Notes: generated from the sequence alone by a model not told the origin. Positions 43,670 through 57,439 are shown, counted from the stretch's first letter. The stretch is 64,000 bases of DNA from Sphagnum magellanicum (GCA_021904315.1 CM038914.1:2728001-2792000), one strand, 5' to 3'. Numbers and translations: made by a program.

Positions 43670-46600
43670 ATCTAAAACAGGAAGAACAAGTTCAACACCA
43701 ACGAGGTCTTGGAGAAATTCAAGATCTATCCCAAGCAAAAATCCCGAATGAACATTCCATGCAAGCTTGTTGCCATGCCCATTATCAGGCTTGTTCTAAA
43801 AATTGATGTGCTTAAAATGGAGTAGGCCTTTCAAATGGGTTATAGGTAAGGAGAGGTCTTCTTTGTTTCCCCCACAAATTGGTAGGGTGAAGAGATTGTT
43901 GTTTCAACTATTAAATCATCATGGGGCCTTTTTGGAAGGAAAATAATGATAAATTTGAAGAATTATTGTAGGGAGACCGAGATTTTAGGTCGTTGTCTAC
44001 GAAAGTGTTCCATGTCTCGAACAAGAACCACAAACTTTAAGCTTGGTTCCCTCATATAAAGAAAGTGCATCCATTTGATGCGGATTGGCACATATGATGT
44101 GGATAATTTTGTGCTTGATAACAATAACATCCTAATGGAGCTCCTCACAACAATGACGGAGCTTAACAAGTAAACTTGCTCTATTTTGACATTTCCATCT
44201 ATTCCTTGTGTTGAAGATTTCAATATAACATTAACTTTTGTTGTCACTATTGCAATACAAGTCCATTGAATTGGACCATGTGAGGTCATCTATGGTCCAT
44301 GAGTTTTTAGGATCTAGAGTATTGGAATGATACCCTTGTAGCAATTTAAATAGGTCATTCCAAACAAACAATTTAAGAAATACGAAGCCAAGACATGAAA
44401 GACTTAGTACACCTTCACGCATGTTTTTTTTAATTATATGTACAACGTGAGACAATTTCCTTATGTTGTTCTAGATTCAATACCATCTTTGAAATGTTAA
44501 GTTTAGTTTTATGTCATTAATCTTATCTCAACTTTCTAGAAAGAGCTAGCCATGGCAATTGATACTATTCATCAATTCTATTATGCGGATGTTGTGGACC
44601 CAGCTTTGAAAGTCCCGGACCAGTTATAAACCTTGAACAACAAGGCTATGGATGTGGTTTGCAAGGACAACATGACCATTTTCTACAAGCAGCTTCCTAT
44701 ATGCAATCCTTCATTAGGCCCAAAGTTCATGCATGAGGTTCATATTCATTATGATATGAATCCAAAGTTGGAAATGTTTATTGAAAAACTATAAATGTTA
44801 GTTTTGTCTTGTGTTAGTATAGACCATAATTTTTTTTGGCTCAAGTAATGGAATCAATTTGGAGTTTTTAAGGAAGCTGAAAATTTCCCAAAGTAGGGAT
44901 TTCTAGATACCACTTTTGGGTGAAATCATGGTAAAGTATACAATTCAATTACCTTGGCAATCTAACAAACTAACAAGAAGTAGGACTAAAATCCATCATA
45001 AAATTATTATACATTTAATATTTTTATTTAAATGATGAAGAAAAATATATTTCTTCACTATTATGAATTAATTTTTAGATTTGACATTGTAAAAATAAGT
45101 TTCAAATAGACTTTTCTAAATGTAAGTAGCTTTTGAAGCCTACTTTTTGCAATGTAACATTTGTTTCAAGTATGTGTCAAGTAGATTCTACCAAAGAGAA
45201 AGTAAAATTTATTTGTTTTTCTTCCTTTGAATATAAAATAATCTTTATGTTATAATTTCACACAAATCTATTTCATTCAATTTTCTAATGAAAAAGTAAT
45301 TTTGAACACCATATTGGTTAGTCCAATTTGACAAAAGTACTTGTTCCCTACTTTTATTATTCCAAAGTTTCTCAAATTTTGTATTCAACTTAATACAAAC
45401 CCAATGGAAAGCACCATGGTTTCAAAATGAAATTAAGTAAAAATTGAATCTATTTTCTTGGGGTTTTGTGGAAAAATGTCTTTTTTTTAAACTTGATATT
45501 TTTTCGTCAACTTTTTATATATAAAATACCATGCTTTCACCTTTTTGATAAATGGCTCCACATAACCACATTTTGGCACAAAGTTTCATTCTCAACTATC
45601 TTTTTATTCTTGTTTTCCATGAATAGATCTTGACATCGTTTTTGGAATGTCAATCAACTTTTAATTTTATGGACATATTCCTGAAATTTTGTAGTTAGAG
45701 GTGGAGGCAATCAAGTTGTTTGAGTCCACAACAAAGGACCTCAATGTCACCATTGATTAATTAGTGAAGGTCCCATATGTTTTAAACTATATTCAAAAAT
45801 GGAAATTTGAGTTATGGGGATTGATGTTCTAACAAGAGTTCAAAGTGAAGGGTGGTATCACATAAGGAAAGTTGTGGGAGCTTCAAACTATAGCAAAGGA
45901 AGCATTGAAACATGTGCTTTATAGGTGAAAAATCCTATGAATTCATAATTTGCCTTGAGTCCTTCCATTGTTAAGGCTTGTTGTAGGGATTTGTTCATCA
46001 CATCTGCCACTTCATATATGGCTATAGACAACCCTCTTTCTGATTCAAAAAAATTGATCAGGATTTAGTCCGTGCTAACTAATATTAGTGTTATATTGTT
46101 CTGGCTAACACTATCCTTCTATTAATAATCAATCAATGCCAATTGAGGTCTTGAGAAAGACCTAATTGCTTTTACTAGGACTTAATTGGTGTTGACTAGG
46201 ATGAATTTGGCTTCTTGAAAGGGGCTTAGTCGATGCCGACTATGAACCATTACTGCCTTCTATGGGTCTTGTGAACCCTCAACACATCCTATGCATCCTT
46301 GTTGGAACTCAATTGGCACTGATTTAACATTTCCCATGCTGCTTTCACTAGATGATGTCAGAAGTCATTATGTGTTTAATTTTTGATGGATTGTTTATGA
46401 ATTTTATTTCACATGTGTTTTTTCCTTGTGTTGTTTCCATTAAATGCCATTCAAGAAATGCATGGACTCTTTAGCATTTGGTGTGATCCAAAGTTTGACA
46501 ACACTATGTACTATAAGGAGTTTGTTAGAAACTAGGGCTCCTTTCATCTACCTTATTGTGGTTGGTACCTTGATTGTCCTTTGGATTGCACTTTTGATTT

Positions 46601-48139
46601 AGAGAGGTCAAAGTGAGAGAAATTTGATCCAGATGGGATTCTTGGAAAAGCCTGCATCTTTTCAAAGAAATAAAGAAAATATTGATAAGAGGAAGAAAAA
46701 GAAGAAGGATGTCCAAGTTCTAGGCACTCCAAGGGTCACGCAAACTCTAACTAACATTGAAAACCTTGAACAAGATATAAATGATGAATTGTTTGAATTC
46801 TAGGATTCTTTTAACCACGCTGTTCAAGAGGAATATTTTCTTGGAGCTTTCAGGAGTAGGAGGGGTTGTGTTACTGGCCATCATTGCATACACGAAGCAG
46901 GAGAAGACTGGTATAAAAGTCGTCCAAGACTTCAAAGGGGAAATTTCATTTTTAACCACCTTGAAACCCAATATTCATTGCCAACCACAAGACCCCCGGG
47001 TTGGTTATGAAAGCTCTCGATATCGATTGGTTGTCCTTAGTGAAAACAAATGTTTCAATTCATGCGTGGCCCCCTGGCTTTTGGGATATAAAGGATTTTT
47101 GGAAGGAAGTAATAATGGTTCAAAACACTATTCCTCATTGAATTACCTATTTTTATCTGATTCAATAACCAATATCGTATTAAATTGTCACAAGACTCCC
47201 CAAAGGACAAAGTAGACCTCATCATTGTTGAAATCCCAGGAAATTTGCTTATCCCACATGTGTTGGACCCTATTTCAAGTAGTCCCAAGTGGAATGCAAG
47301 AGTTGACAATTATATTGTTTCCATTTTCAAATTTGCAAACAAGTATCTCACAAGGGATGGATGCAACCTCTTTTTTTATAATGACAATTTAGAGAGACAT
47401 CAAGTCCTACGTAAAGAACTATAACTTCAAAATTCATTCAAAGTTTGTTCTCGTTAATAATATGCACTTCATAAATCTTGAATTTCCTAATAAAAAGGTA
47501 AACGTTATTTGAAACTCCATCAAGGCTTCATGTGTCCATGTGAGCTCAATACTAACATATCATTTATACTATATATCACCAATTCTCATGAGTAGAACTC
47601 TTCTCCTTGTGCACGAGAATGGGAGTTTTGTTTTTTCAAGGGTTACACAACAAGGAGGCATTCAAGATGATGATGTGTTCTTTAATTGGACCATTCAAGA
47701 TTTGATGATAATGTTGAGTAGTGGCTTTCCTTTTAGAGTTGGCCACAAGATCCACCTTGACACTTTCCAATTGCTTCTCCCTACCTTGTCATCTCCTAGG
47801 AGTCTAGTGGTGGACATCCATGCTTCCACAAGTTTCTTTCAATTCCCTTTACATTCAACTTTGTTCAATTTCATGTTTTTCTCTCCTCTTCTTCATCTCT
47901 TTCATTTTGTATTGCAAATTTCATTAAGAGGTTCTCCCTTAAACATGTAACTACTTGGGAGCATGTCAAAACCTTGGAAGACATGTTCTTGTGCTTGAGC
48001 TAGACCAAAAGTTTATTTTGAACTTTTACAGCTGCTGTTGGATGTTCTTGGGGAGCAAATTGATGTTGTGGAGGTAGAAAATAACAACTTAGATGTTCTT
48101 GTTCATAATAAATCCAAACTCGATCTTGATTGTGAATAA
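43670..48139 (+). pseudogene. decayed multi-exon gene of unknown family (downstream part)
   Basis: A frame from 43,683 reads NKFNTNEVLEKFKIYPKQ, CKLVAMPIIRLVLKIDVLK and VFFVSPTNW, with in-frame stops TAG 43823-43825, TAA 43847-43849 and TAG 43883-43885. Later exon-like pieces include FYYADVVDPALKVPDQL and NMTIFYKQLPICNP (44,570-44,720). Then come EAIKLFESTTKDLNVTI and VLNYIQKWKFELWG (45,700-45,830). At 46,850-47,420 are TGHHCIHEAGEDWYKSRPR, KDKVDLIIVEIPGNLL, SSPKWNARVDNYIVSIFKFA and LTRDGCNLFFYND. The last is LLLDVLGEQIDVVEVENNN, ending at TAA 48,137-48,139. The 46.9-47.4 kb block has a faint class I methyltransferase cadence (VDLIIVEIPGN...DG-NLFFY), which is speculation. It is not intact. 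Confidence 0.5.
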
Positions 48140-48579
48140 GTTTAACCTTCACAATTTCAAGTATTTGATGTGGTTATTGGTCAAGGCTTGGTAATTAACA
48201 TTCCATTGCTTGTCGTAAAACAATATATTTTGTGTATTATTAATATTTCACACTTGAGAAAAAAATGGTCGCATATGATAAATTGACATTTAATATACAT
48301 TTCTCATATAACTAATTTTTATTTGTCACATGTCTTCCTATATTAGAGATTTGTTGAAACACCATGGTTTTTTTTATACACTAGGATTTTTTTAAGATGT
48401 CTAAACCACCCATAAGAAAGTTGGGGAAAATGTTCAAAATATAGTTATAAGAGGTTGCCACATTTCCAAGTTTACAGGTAAGAGAAAATATTTATATTAC
48501 TTAAGGGAAGGGTCATTGCAAGCTAGGGTGGTTTGGTTTTAGCAAATACACCACTCCTTAAAAGTTCATACATTGGCAT

Positions 48580-49010
48580 TAGTCTAATATGATATCATTT
48601 GTTAAATGGGAAATTACATGGTGGTTAATGAACTAAAAAATCCATATGAAGAAAGGACATTTTAAAGAAATTTTTAACATACATGATTTTTAAAAAAAAA
48701 ATCTATCAAAAATTGACTATGGTACGAGCTGATGAAATATGGGCCCATTTCAAACTATTTGGCATATTGTTGATTTTGCATATCAATAGCATGTAAATGT
48801 ATGATACTTTGCAAAAAATTGCATAGTGATGCAAAAAGTGAGGCACCTTGCTTTACAAAAATAAAACACACACACAACAATACATTATTGACATGTGGTG
48901 TGAAAAATAGATTGCACAATACATAAAGTGTGTTAAGAGTATTCCACACTTGAAAAATAAATGGTTGCATATGAAAATTGACACATTTTTGCCACACTTC
49001 AATTTTAACC
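48580..49010. repeat. dispersed repeat, copy 1 (second copy near 62,690-63,270)
   Basis: The landmarks ATGGTTAATGAACTAA and TTTACAAAAAATTGCA-TGTGATGCAAAAA, in slightly varying form, occur here and again in the same order and orientation at 62,705-63,215. Copy lengths differ because of AT-rich indels. Confidence 0.6.
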
Positions 49011-49250
49011 AATTGATATTTGCATTTTTTAGTTTATTTTAAATATTTTGTTCAACTTCAACAAGGATTATGTTGCATATTAAGGTATGGGGTCACATTT
49101 TATAAGCTTTTGCAAATCAAGTTACACAAGCTTCCTTTTCACATGTTTTTTGTGTGTTATTCCAAGGTTTTTTTGGGGCATACATTTGTATACATATACA
49201 ATCTTAGGAACCACCTAAGGGGGTGGACACTCTTGAAAATTACAATTAAA

Positions 49251-49655
49251 TAATTTTTTTTCGTAAAGTCAATAAAACACACCACTAAAACCTTTAATTT
49301 GGTCCAAAACTAGGTGAGATTGAAAAAAAACTTGCAAAAAAGTACATTAGCTTTCAACATGGGGTGAAATTCATAAATGCACCGTTTTTTGTGCCAAACT
49401 AAATTTCATCCGATTTTGACCCCCTCATTCCTTTTTCTTGAATGCCTTCACTACTACTACATATATTTTCACTAATCTTACATGTACAACTACTAAAATT
49501 ACCTCAAACCTTGTGCATTAAATGTTAAGTTTCAACATTTCATACCCAAATTTAATAAAACTTCCTTACTTTGGGGACCTCATTCAAATAAGGGATAGGG
49601 GGTGAAAAGAGGCCCAGAGATAGCGTGAAAACATGATGACTTTAAGAAAACTCTA
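49251..49655 (+). mobile_element. TIR element family, copy 1
   Basis: It shares order and text with 57,886-58,248: TTTGGTCCAAAAC-GGTGAGATT, AAAGTACATTAGC, TACATGTACAACTACTA, TTTCATACCCA-ATTTAATAAAAC and TTACTTTGGGGACC. The right end is GACTTTAAGAAAACTCTA. The left terminus is eroded (TTTTCGTAAAGTCA). Confidence 0.7.
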
Positions 49656-52600
49656 ATATTTTAAAAAAATCACAAAGTAATCAAAATAATTTAGGAAATA
49701 TCAATTTCAAAAGAAAATAGGTTCCATTACTTGCAAAGTTTCAATGCCCAAAATTTGATGCAAATTGATGATCTTTCAAGAGTGATAAGACACTCAAAAG
49801 TTTTAAATGAATAGTTTTTTTTTAAATTTTTAAAACATCTTTTTCTTTAATAAATGTGCACCATTCCTTCTCAAAATTTAAGAGGATTGTGCTATTGATG
49901 GTTGAAAGATCAAAAGAAGTTAAAATTTGTAAATTCATTTTTACAACATATTATAACACCTTTGGTTCAAATGCACTTTGGCCTTAAAAATCATAAATTT
50001 TGAAAATGTTGTGTTTAACAAAAGTTATTCATTTTTATGTAATAGAGAGCATGGATTCATAATACACATGTTGTATGATCAATTTTTAGTCAAAAATAAA
50101 TAAATAAAAATGATGATTTTAAACTAGGTATGAAAAATGCAAAGATTAGGTCAATAGACCAACACATGAATGCCACATATCACATGCAATCCTTAGAAAA
50201 GGATTTTTACCTTAGTGCCCCTAATTCCTAAGATTGTGAACATGCCTTTTTGATGTTGTTATAAAGTTCTCACATGTTGTTGTGATTTATTTTTGTTTAA
50301 GTGAAGCTTATATCTTTTTTTTAACATGTAGGATTAATTTTATGTTGATTATCATTGAAAATGTAAGATGCACAAAAATTAATATATTTATACATTGATT
50401 TTTGCAAGCATGGAGGGGGATTTTTTGCATTCATATGAACATAAACATCAAGTTGAACTCATTACATTGGAACATTTAATTCAAACCTCACAAATGGGCC
50501 CTTTGAGTATGAAAACCTCCTTTGGGAATTCATCCTTTGACGCACAAATATGCAACAAGGCCTTCACATTGTTGAAATTACATTCATCCTCACAACTCGA
50601 GTGCATGATGGATGATGTTGAATTCTTTGTAATCCCCTTTGACAATGAATTGCAACAACCATAGGAAGATAATGCTTTTAAGTTTACAAGGTACAAATTT
50701 TAACTTCCATTGACATTCCTAGACCAAGATTTCCAAGTGTATTATGCATGTATAGATGTGATGTTCAACATATTATGGACTAGTTCTATTATTATGTATA
50801 ATGTAAACATGAAACATGTGGTTTGTTTTTGTTTTTGTAATGCAATTTATGCCCATAAGTTGTAACATGGTTGTCCATAGGCATTGATGTCAATATGGTC
50901 CCAACAATTTCACAAACGTTGTCAAGTATACTACACAAAATTATAATGTGCATCTAAAAAAATTGCATCAATGATAAAGTAGTCCCATCAAGGACTTGCC
51001 ACAAAGGTATACAATTTTCTAGAAAAAATGAGGTGATTTTATGAAGAGTGGATACAAAGTTGAGTTTATCATTAAAACATTGTATTTGTTCAAACATGTA
51101 TCAAAGTTGTGTTTCATCTAATAAAATAATGTCAATTAAAATGTTTTACATGTATTCACGGGGATTAAATATGGGCGATAGATTTTCATTTGTTACCCAT
51201 TTATCACAAAAGATCAATAAATTTGTGATGGCACAATTAAATCTTGGACTTTTAGTATGTTAGATCATGACAAATCATAGGTGACATGTGAAGGACATCA
51301 TATTAAGAACATGCCAGTTGAAAAAAAAAACTTGTTCATTGATCAAAATGTTAAGATGTTGTTTAGGAAATTAGTTCAAAAAACATATCAGCTACACAAG
51401 AATAGTGCGAAGAATGTGCATATGTGAGTCTAACAAAACATACTCAATGTCTTATTATCAAGAAATTTGGGTAGAAATGGATGGTGATCTCACTAGGCAA
51501 AACATGTCTTTCATTTTGCCCATATCCAAACACCATGGCTTCATTCATTGAACATGCATTCATTCATTATATCTCCTATCAATGTTCAATTACTATCATT
51601 TTCAATTGTTTTGCTCACACCATAATACATTAATACATTGATATGTTGTGAATTGTGACAATTCCTCTTTTATACCATGATGGTGTTTGATTAATAGCAC
51701 AATGACATTCATGTAACATATTGCATCACATCACAATGTATGCAAGAGGACTTGACACTATGAAAGCCCTCACAAAACTCATTCACCATGGGATCCCAAT
51801 GTATTCATAGTTGATTGTGCCCAAGGGGAAATCAATAGTATCAAGTAAAGTCCCCTTCCCCTAAACAACTAATTATTAGCTATTTATTATTCATTTCATT
51901 TGCCCTAATGGATCTGGCATGCATCAACATTTGTTAGATTTAAGTTCACCCACATCTCATGTTGCATTCATTTCCTTTCTGCTAGGACTATATGGCTAGA
52001 CACTACCATTTTTTTGTGTTTGTGGCATATGAAAAGAACATGGCAAAAGCAAAGCATATATCAATATAAAGGACCATGCATTATGTAGTAATAGTGTATT
52101 GTAAGGACTAAGGAACATCATATATGATAGGGATGGTCCATTGAAAGTTAGTGTTGAAGTGTGGGTGATGAATAGGCTATTGTGTCTCATTAGCAAGTTT
52201 CTTACAACTAAGATCTTTTGGAAATACATGGAGAAAAATTTGTAGTATGAGACTCACATGTGAGTGGTTGGATTTCAAAATCTACTATATGTTGGGCAAA
52301 ACATCAATGTTATAGTGAAAGATAGCATGGGATGATGAAAGCCCAATTAATATTAGGAAAGATGAGATTGATAAGTCGTCATGTGGATTGGCAAAGTCTT
52401 TGAATGGCTTTGAACTAAAATTTCTATTTTGGGAGAAAAGCTTCTTCACCACTTTTCTGACATCACAAAATTGAGGGAAAAAAACACATTGAAGTGACTA
52501 AACATGGTGTAACACAAAAGAGGAGCACAAGCAGAAATAAAATGTGAGTCACTTTAGAGCAATCCCTTCACATGGACTCAAGAAGGGGTTTTTTTCAATC

Positions 52601-53090
52601 TTGTGATGGTCACAATGGTGATCATCCATAAGAAGGATTAGCCAAATTTGGCTACAGGTCAGACAGGAAAGTAAAAAAAAAATGAAAAATTCTTCTATAT
52701 TTTGTTGACCTGCTGAACCTATTGTCTACATATTGCAATTTCAGAAATTTGTTTCCTCCAAATCTGGCAACTTTGTTGCATGAGTTTTTCACAAAAATCC
52801 TTCCTGTGGACATTGGATCTTTTTTGGTTGCCAAGTGGCCAAAATTTGCCAAAAATTAAAAAACCCCTGGATGGATGCAGCCCTTTGTAGGTCCCACAAA
52901 CTTTGATGTTCTGAACTACCCCAAAGAGTTTACAAAGAGTTTACACCATTTACATCTTGAGGTGAGTTGTTAGTGCTGAGGAAGCCCCTTCCAGGCTAAG
53001 TGTTCTTTCATCCTTTTGTTTGATTTGCTTCGTGCCCAATAGATAGATAGGTGAGGGACTTAAGACAAAGGTTGCTCTTTTGCTCCCTTT
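49656..53090. other. AT-rich DNA with one coding-like fragment at 50,395-50,664
   Basis: Mostly low-GC, non-coding. The frame 50,395-50,664 (89 codons, plus) contains LITLEHLIQTSQMGPLSM and DDVEFFVIPFDNELQQP. It has a plausible protein composition but no recognised domain and may be an orphan exon of a decayed element. Nothing else is called. Confidence 0.3.
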
Positions 53091-53094
53091 GACA

Positions 53095-53425
53095 AGTCCA
53101 CCCATTGCTCTCTTTTATGGTCGCTACTTGTGCGCTTTTGGGTGCTCTCTTTTGTGGCCCCTATTTGTGCATTTGCCCTTTTGGGTGCTCTCTTTTGTGG
53201 CCACTATTTGTGCATTTGCCCTTTTGGGTACTCTCTTTTGTGGTCGCTACCTATGTGTGCATCTATGCTTTTGGGTGCTCTCTTTTATGGTCACTATTTG
53301 TGCATTTGCGCTTTTGTGTGCTCCATTTTGCGGCCACTATTTGTGCATTTGCCCTTTTGGGTGCTTTCTTTTGTGGACGCTACGTATGTGTGCATCTGCG
53401 CTTTTGGGTGCTCTCTTTGGATTGG
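53095..53425 (+). repeat. tandem array, 43-bp unit with 133-bp higher-order period
   Basis: The anchor TGCTCTCTTTT or a variant occurs at 53106, 53143, 53186, 53229, 53276, 53319, 53362 and 53409. Steps are 37, 43, 43, 47, 43, 43 and 47, so a 43+43+47 block (133 bp) is itself repeated. The unit reads roughly TTGGGTGCTCTCTTTTGTGG, then CCACTATTTGTGCATTTGCC. No stop occurs in any of the three forward frames across the array. Confidence 0.85.
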
Positions 53426-53429
53426 TCCT

Positions 53430-55605
53430 CTCTTGTTATTCCTTCCCTTTTTCTCACTTCCATTCCATGTAGATTGCTTCTATAAAGTATTGTTAGGGTT
53501 TCACCAACTCCATAAATTTTTTCTTTCCTTTTCTCTTTTGTAAAACTTTTAAGCATATTTTCTTCTCATATGTGCAAACCCACAACCCTAAAATGATTTT
53601 GGCCTGCCAGGGGACCCAGTAGGTGTCACCCCCTCATTCTGGTGTCACAATGGTTAAGTGATTTGACTATAGAATGAGCTTGATTAAAAATGCAGCATTT
53701 TTCCTCAATACTGTATTGGTATGTAAAAATCGCATGTTCCAGTCAGTAAGAACCAAATTGGAATTGGGTCTAATTTTTAAAAGTAAAAATAAAAAAATAT
53801 TTTTATTATACTTTATTTCGAAGAACTGCACCTGGAATTGGGTTCCTGGTTCTATTGAAACTGGAACTGAGATCATATATGTTTTTGAACAAAAGTGATT
53901 CCAACTGGGGATTGACCATTGATTAACCAAAAGTTAATCGATGATGGTTCCAGTTTAGATGAGGGAGAACCTGATCAGAACTGAGTCTGATTTTCTGAAC
54001 TGAAATTGAAATTTCCTTCAAACACTCAAACTCAGAACCAGATTCACGATTCCAATTATGTGTGGAACTAGAACCTACACAAAGTTTGCATTTCTTATTC
54101 AAAACTGGTTCTTCATCAAAGTAAAGAACCACCCAACACTTGTTTTTTCCAATGTTGATCGCCATGTATATAGATAGGCCTGCACATGGTACATACTACT
54201 GTATGCTACTTGGGCCAGTTCAGCACCATTTATATTATTTTCAGAAACCTTGAAGTTTTCAGAAAATAATTTTTTCTGAAGGAAAATGAAAGAATCTGAT
54301 GGAATACTTGGGGAATATATATCATTTGCTGAAATGGAATCCTCAAAATTAATTAATTATTCAACCAAGATGTGTTGAAATGGCCAAAGTACTAGGATAC
54401 TCTGGTCCATGTACCAGTATCAAAAGATATTACCAGGCTAGCTAGCATGTCTGGTAGCATTATTAGCCATGTGCAAGTATCAACCTGCGGAAACTGAGGT
54501 AATACCAACCCCGTACCAATTTCATACCAGTTTCAATCCCAAGTATCTGTACAGTACTTGCCTCATACCAACCAAAACTCAGTCCTGAACCCGATACCTA
54601 TAAGAGACCAAGATTGTATGAAAGTTTTAAAAAAAGGACCCAATACCAAGAACAAACCGATATGAAGAAATAGAAAAGTATATAACACCAGGGCCAGGCT
54701 TATATGATTTTAAGAACTATATAAGTCTGTGAACTATTTGATGATCTCTCAACAATATGTTTAACAATATGTAGTATTCCTCCAACTGTTTTGAGAAGTA
54801 GAAAATATGAATAGTTGGAGCTGCAGTACTGGAGAGCTTGAAATTCTGGGCATGTTCAACTTAGCCTTGATTTGATCAATCAGCAATACATATATATAGA
54901 TATATAGTTGGACTTTACTTTGTGAAAGAGATCAATATGTGAGTGCACCATCAATTTCTAGACGCTCATGTAAGTTCAATCCTCAAACTAGCTCATGATA
55001 TTATTATACCTTTGACAAAATGTTATAGACTGAGAGTCGAATTAATTGTGGGAAGTTGATGATCTAGAAGTAAGTACCTGCAGAGATATATTTGTAATGT
55101 TGCTTCAAAAACCATTTTGAAAGATCTTGGAAACATTTAGCAAGAAATAATGGCAAACAGCATCTGCTTGAGTGTGTCTTCAGGGGAAGTGATCAGCTAG
55201 TGCTGCACTTGCTCAAAATTAGGCAAGTTGGCATTTTCATTCTTTCAAAATGGCTAAAAAATATGTGTGTTTCTGATTTTCTAGTTGCCTTATTTCTAGA
55301 GGGGTTTTTTTTTTTTCCTTCTTCTTCGGGGTGGAATTATCGCCAGATTTCTCTATTGAGTTGTAGCATGTAGCCAGAAATGTGAAGGAATTTTCAACAT
55401 TTTTATTTTCATATATCCTTTTTTATAGCCAGATTTGGCTAAACTGTATTATAGATGATTGTCAGTTCAGCTACATCACTTGCAGGGTTTTTTTAATCCT
55501 CAAATTCCTCAAGTAGTTACACTGGCAAGGATCCCCAAACAATTCCAAACAAATTTTCAACATTGTTTTACAAATGCATAAAATTAAAATTCAACATTGA
55601 CTTCC
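53430..55605. other. spacer with diverged GGAACTGG/TACCAG-type repeats
   Basis: At 53,740-54,120 words such as CAGAACTGAG, GGTTCCAGTTT and CTGGAACTGAG recur in both orientations. At 54,480-54,620 ATACCAACC and TACCAGTTTCAATCCCAAGTAT resemble 27,800-27,900. At 55,240-55,450 GTAGCCAGAAATG and TAGCCAGATTTGGCTA recall the TAGCCAAAATGG MITE of 6.5 kb. No gene recognised. Confidence 0.35.
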
Positions 55606-55610
55606 GTAAT

Positions 55611-55772
55611 TAGAGTTTTCCTTAAAGTCACCCTCCTGTCTCCACCCTGTCTTTGAGCCTCCTTTCACCCCCCTATCCCCTCTTTGAGTGAGGTCTGCCA
55701 AGTAAGGAATTTTATTAAATCTGGGTATGAAATGTTAAAACTCGAGAGTAATTGTAGTAGTTGTATAGGTCG
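55611..55772 (-). mobile_element. TIR element family, partial inverted copy 3
   Basis: It starts TAGAGTTTTCCTTAAAGTCA on the plus strand. Its reverse complement reads CATTTCATACCCAGATTTAA, then ACTCAAAGAGGGGATAGGGG and GTGACTTTAAGGAAAACTCTA, matching the right half of the copy at 57,886-58,248. The other half is missing. Confidence 0.75.
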
Positions 55773-56659
55773 GAGAAGTGAAAATACAAGACCTTATGTA
55801 TTATTCCAATTGCCCTATGCTACTTACAAAATAGAGATGGTTTATTTTCACCCATGTTTATAATAAATTTGGTTTGTCAATTTGCCACAACTATACCCAA
55901 ATATTATTTTAACAAATGTGTTGAAAATTGAACCAATAATTCTTATCACTCATTTGTTGTATTATTATCGTGGAATCTGAATAACATTCATTTTTCTCAA
56001 TTATAAAAAGGAAACTTCATGTTCAATAGATGCAAATCATCATCAACTTTGTCATTTCTAACTTTGTCAATTCTGACAAAAGCTTGCTCATTTTATGTAG
56101 TATTTCTGTTACATAGAATTGATGGAGTTCTTTTTATTAGGGACTTATAGAAAATAGGCTTAGCTTATTTGTAGATCAACATTGTGGCATTCATTTGATT
56201 CTTTAACACTATTTCCTCTCTCCTTAAGAGTTGATTATATCTTAGGAAGTTTGTGTTTGGAATGCTTCCAATAGTTGTTCAACTTGCAAATCATTTTCCC
56301 AAGCTAGTAATAAGACAGGTTCAAAATTCAAAGAATAGAAACACCTTTGAATTTTGTCAACACTTAAGGATTCGAGGACCCTTGAATGTTAGCTCTTGCA
56401 AGAACCAACAAACTTGGTAAATCCAAAGATTGCGAAATCCTTTTGCCCTAACATAAGTTTTGCATAAGAATCTTTTTTTTCAAAGTGAAATGTTTTGTAA
56501 CATGTGATTAAATTTGTTGAGCATTGGCCCATTTGTCTTCCTTCTAGTTCCTTTTTCCACATGTCTTCAAGACAAGAATCATTGTCCACCCATTGGCTTT
56601 AGCACTACAAAATAGAAACTGGACCTTATTGACTTGTCTTCTTCAACTATCAAAATTCT

Positions 56660-56880
56660 GAAAAACTCAAATTGGGATTGAATGACACCATTTTTTCAAA
56701 ATAATAGAATATTTCAGCAAAATTTGTTGAAAAACTCAAATTGGGATTGCTTGCAGGACCCATTTTTCAAAAATAATAGAATACTTCAGCAAAATTTGTT
56801 GAAAAAATCAAATTGGGATTGCTTGCAGCACTCTTCTTCTTTTTTTTTCAAAATAATAGAATATTTCAGCAAAAACTTGT
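56660..56880 (+). repeat. three ~70-bp tandem copies
   Basis: TCAAATTGGGATTG recurs near 56667, 56736 and 56808, and AATAATAGAATA-TTCAGCAAAA follows each copy. Steps are 69 and 72 bp. Confidence 0.8.
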
Positions 56881-56904
56881 TTGATTATCAGTGACAGAAT
56901 CTAC

Positions 56905-57316
56905 AATAAAAATCTCAACCCAAATGTTGGGTTTGATTTGTTTCTTCTTTTCTTACCTATTAAACTGACATAGGAAAAATTTTATTCATAAAATTATGCT
57001 TAACTCATCCCAAAGGAAAAATGTTGACACTAGAAACTCCTTAAAAAAATCTCAACCCAAATGTTGGGTTTGATTTGTTTCTTCTTTTCTTAGCTATTAA
57101 ACTGACACAGGAATATTTTTATTCATAAAATTATGCTTAACTCATCCCAAAGGAATAGTTGTTGACTCTAGAAACTCCTTAAAAATCTCAACCCAAATGT
57201 TGGGTTTGATTTGTTTCTTCTTTTCTTAGCTATTAAACTGACATAGGAATATTTTTATTCATAAAATTATGCTTAACTCATCCCAAAGGAAAAATTGTTG
57301 ACTCTAGAAACTCCTT
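56905..57316 (+). repeat. three ~136-bp tandem copies
   Basis: AATCTCAACCCAAATGTTGG starts copies at 56911, 57048 and 57184. Each copy ends TTGACTCTAGAAACTCCTT or a close variant. Steps are 137 and 136 bp, and identity looks high, so expansion is recent. Confidence 0.88.
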
Positions 57317-57439
57317 CTCCATCAACTCGCCAAGAGAAATGCTGACAGGTGGTGTGTTAGAAAAAGGAGAAAAAACTCATTCCCAAGAAGCTTTTTTTTA
57401 AAGTGGTCCCTGGAAGAGCTCAAGTTACAGACCAGATGC

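Noticed and set aside
53080-53543. Three overlapping ORFs of 126-137 codons as genes
   Set aside because: They are the three frames of one minisatellite; absence of stops follows from the unit sequence.
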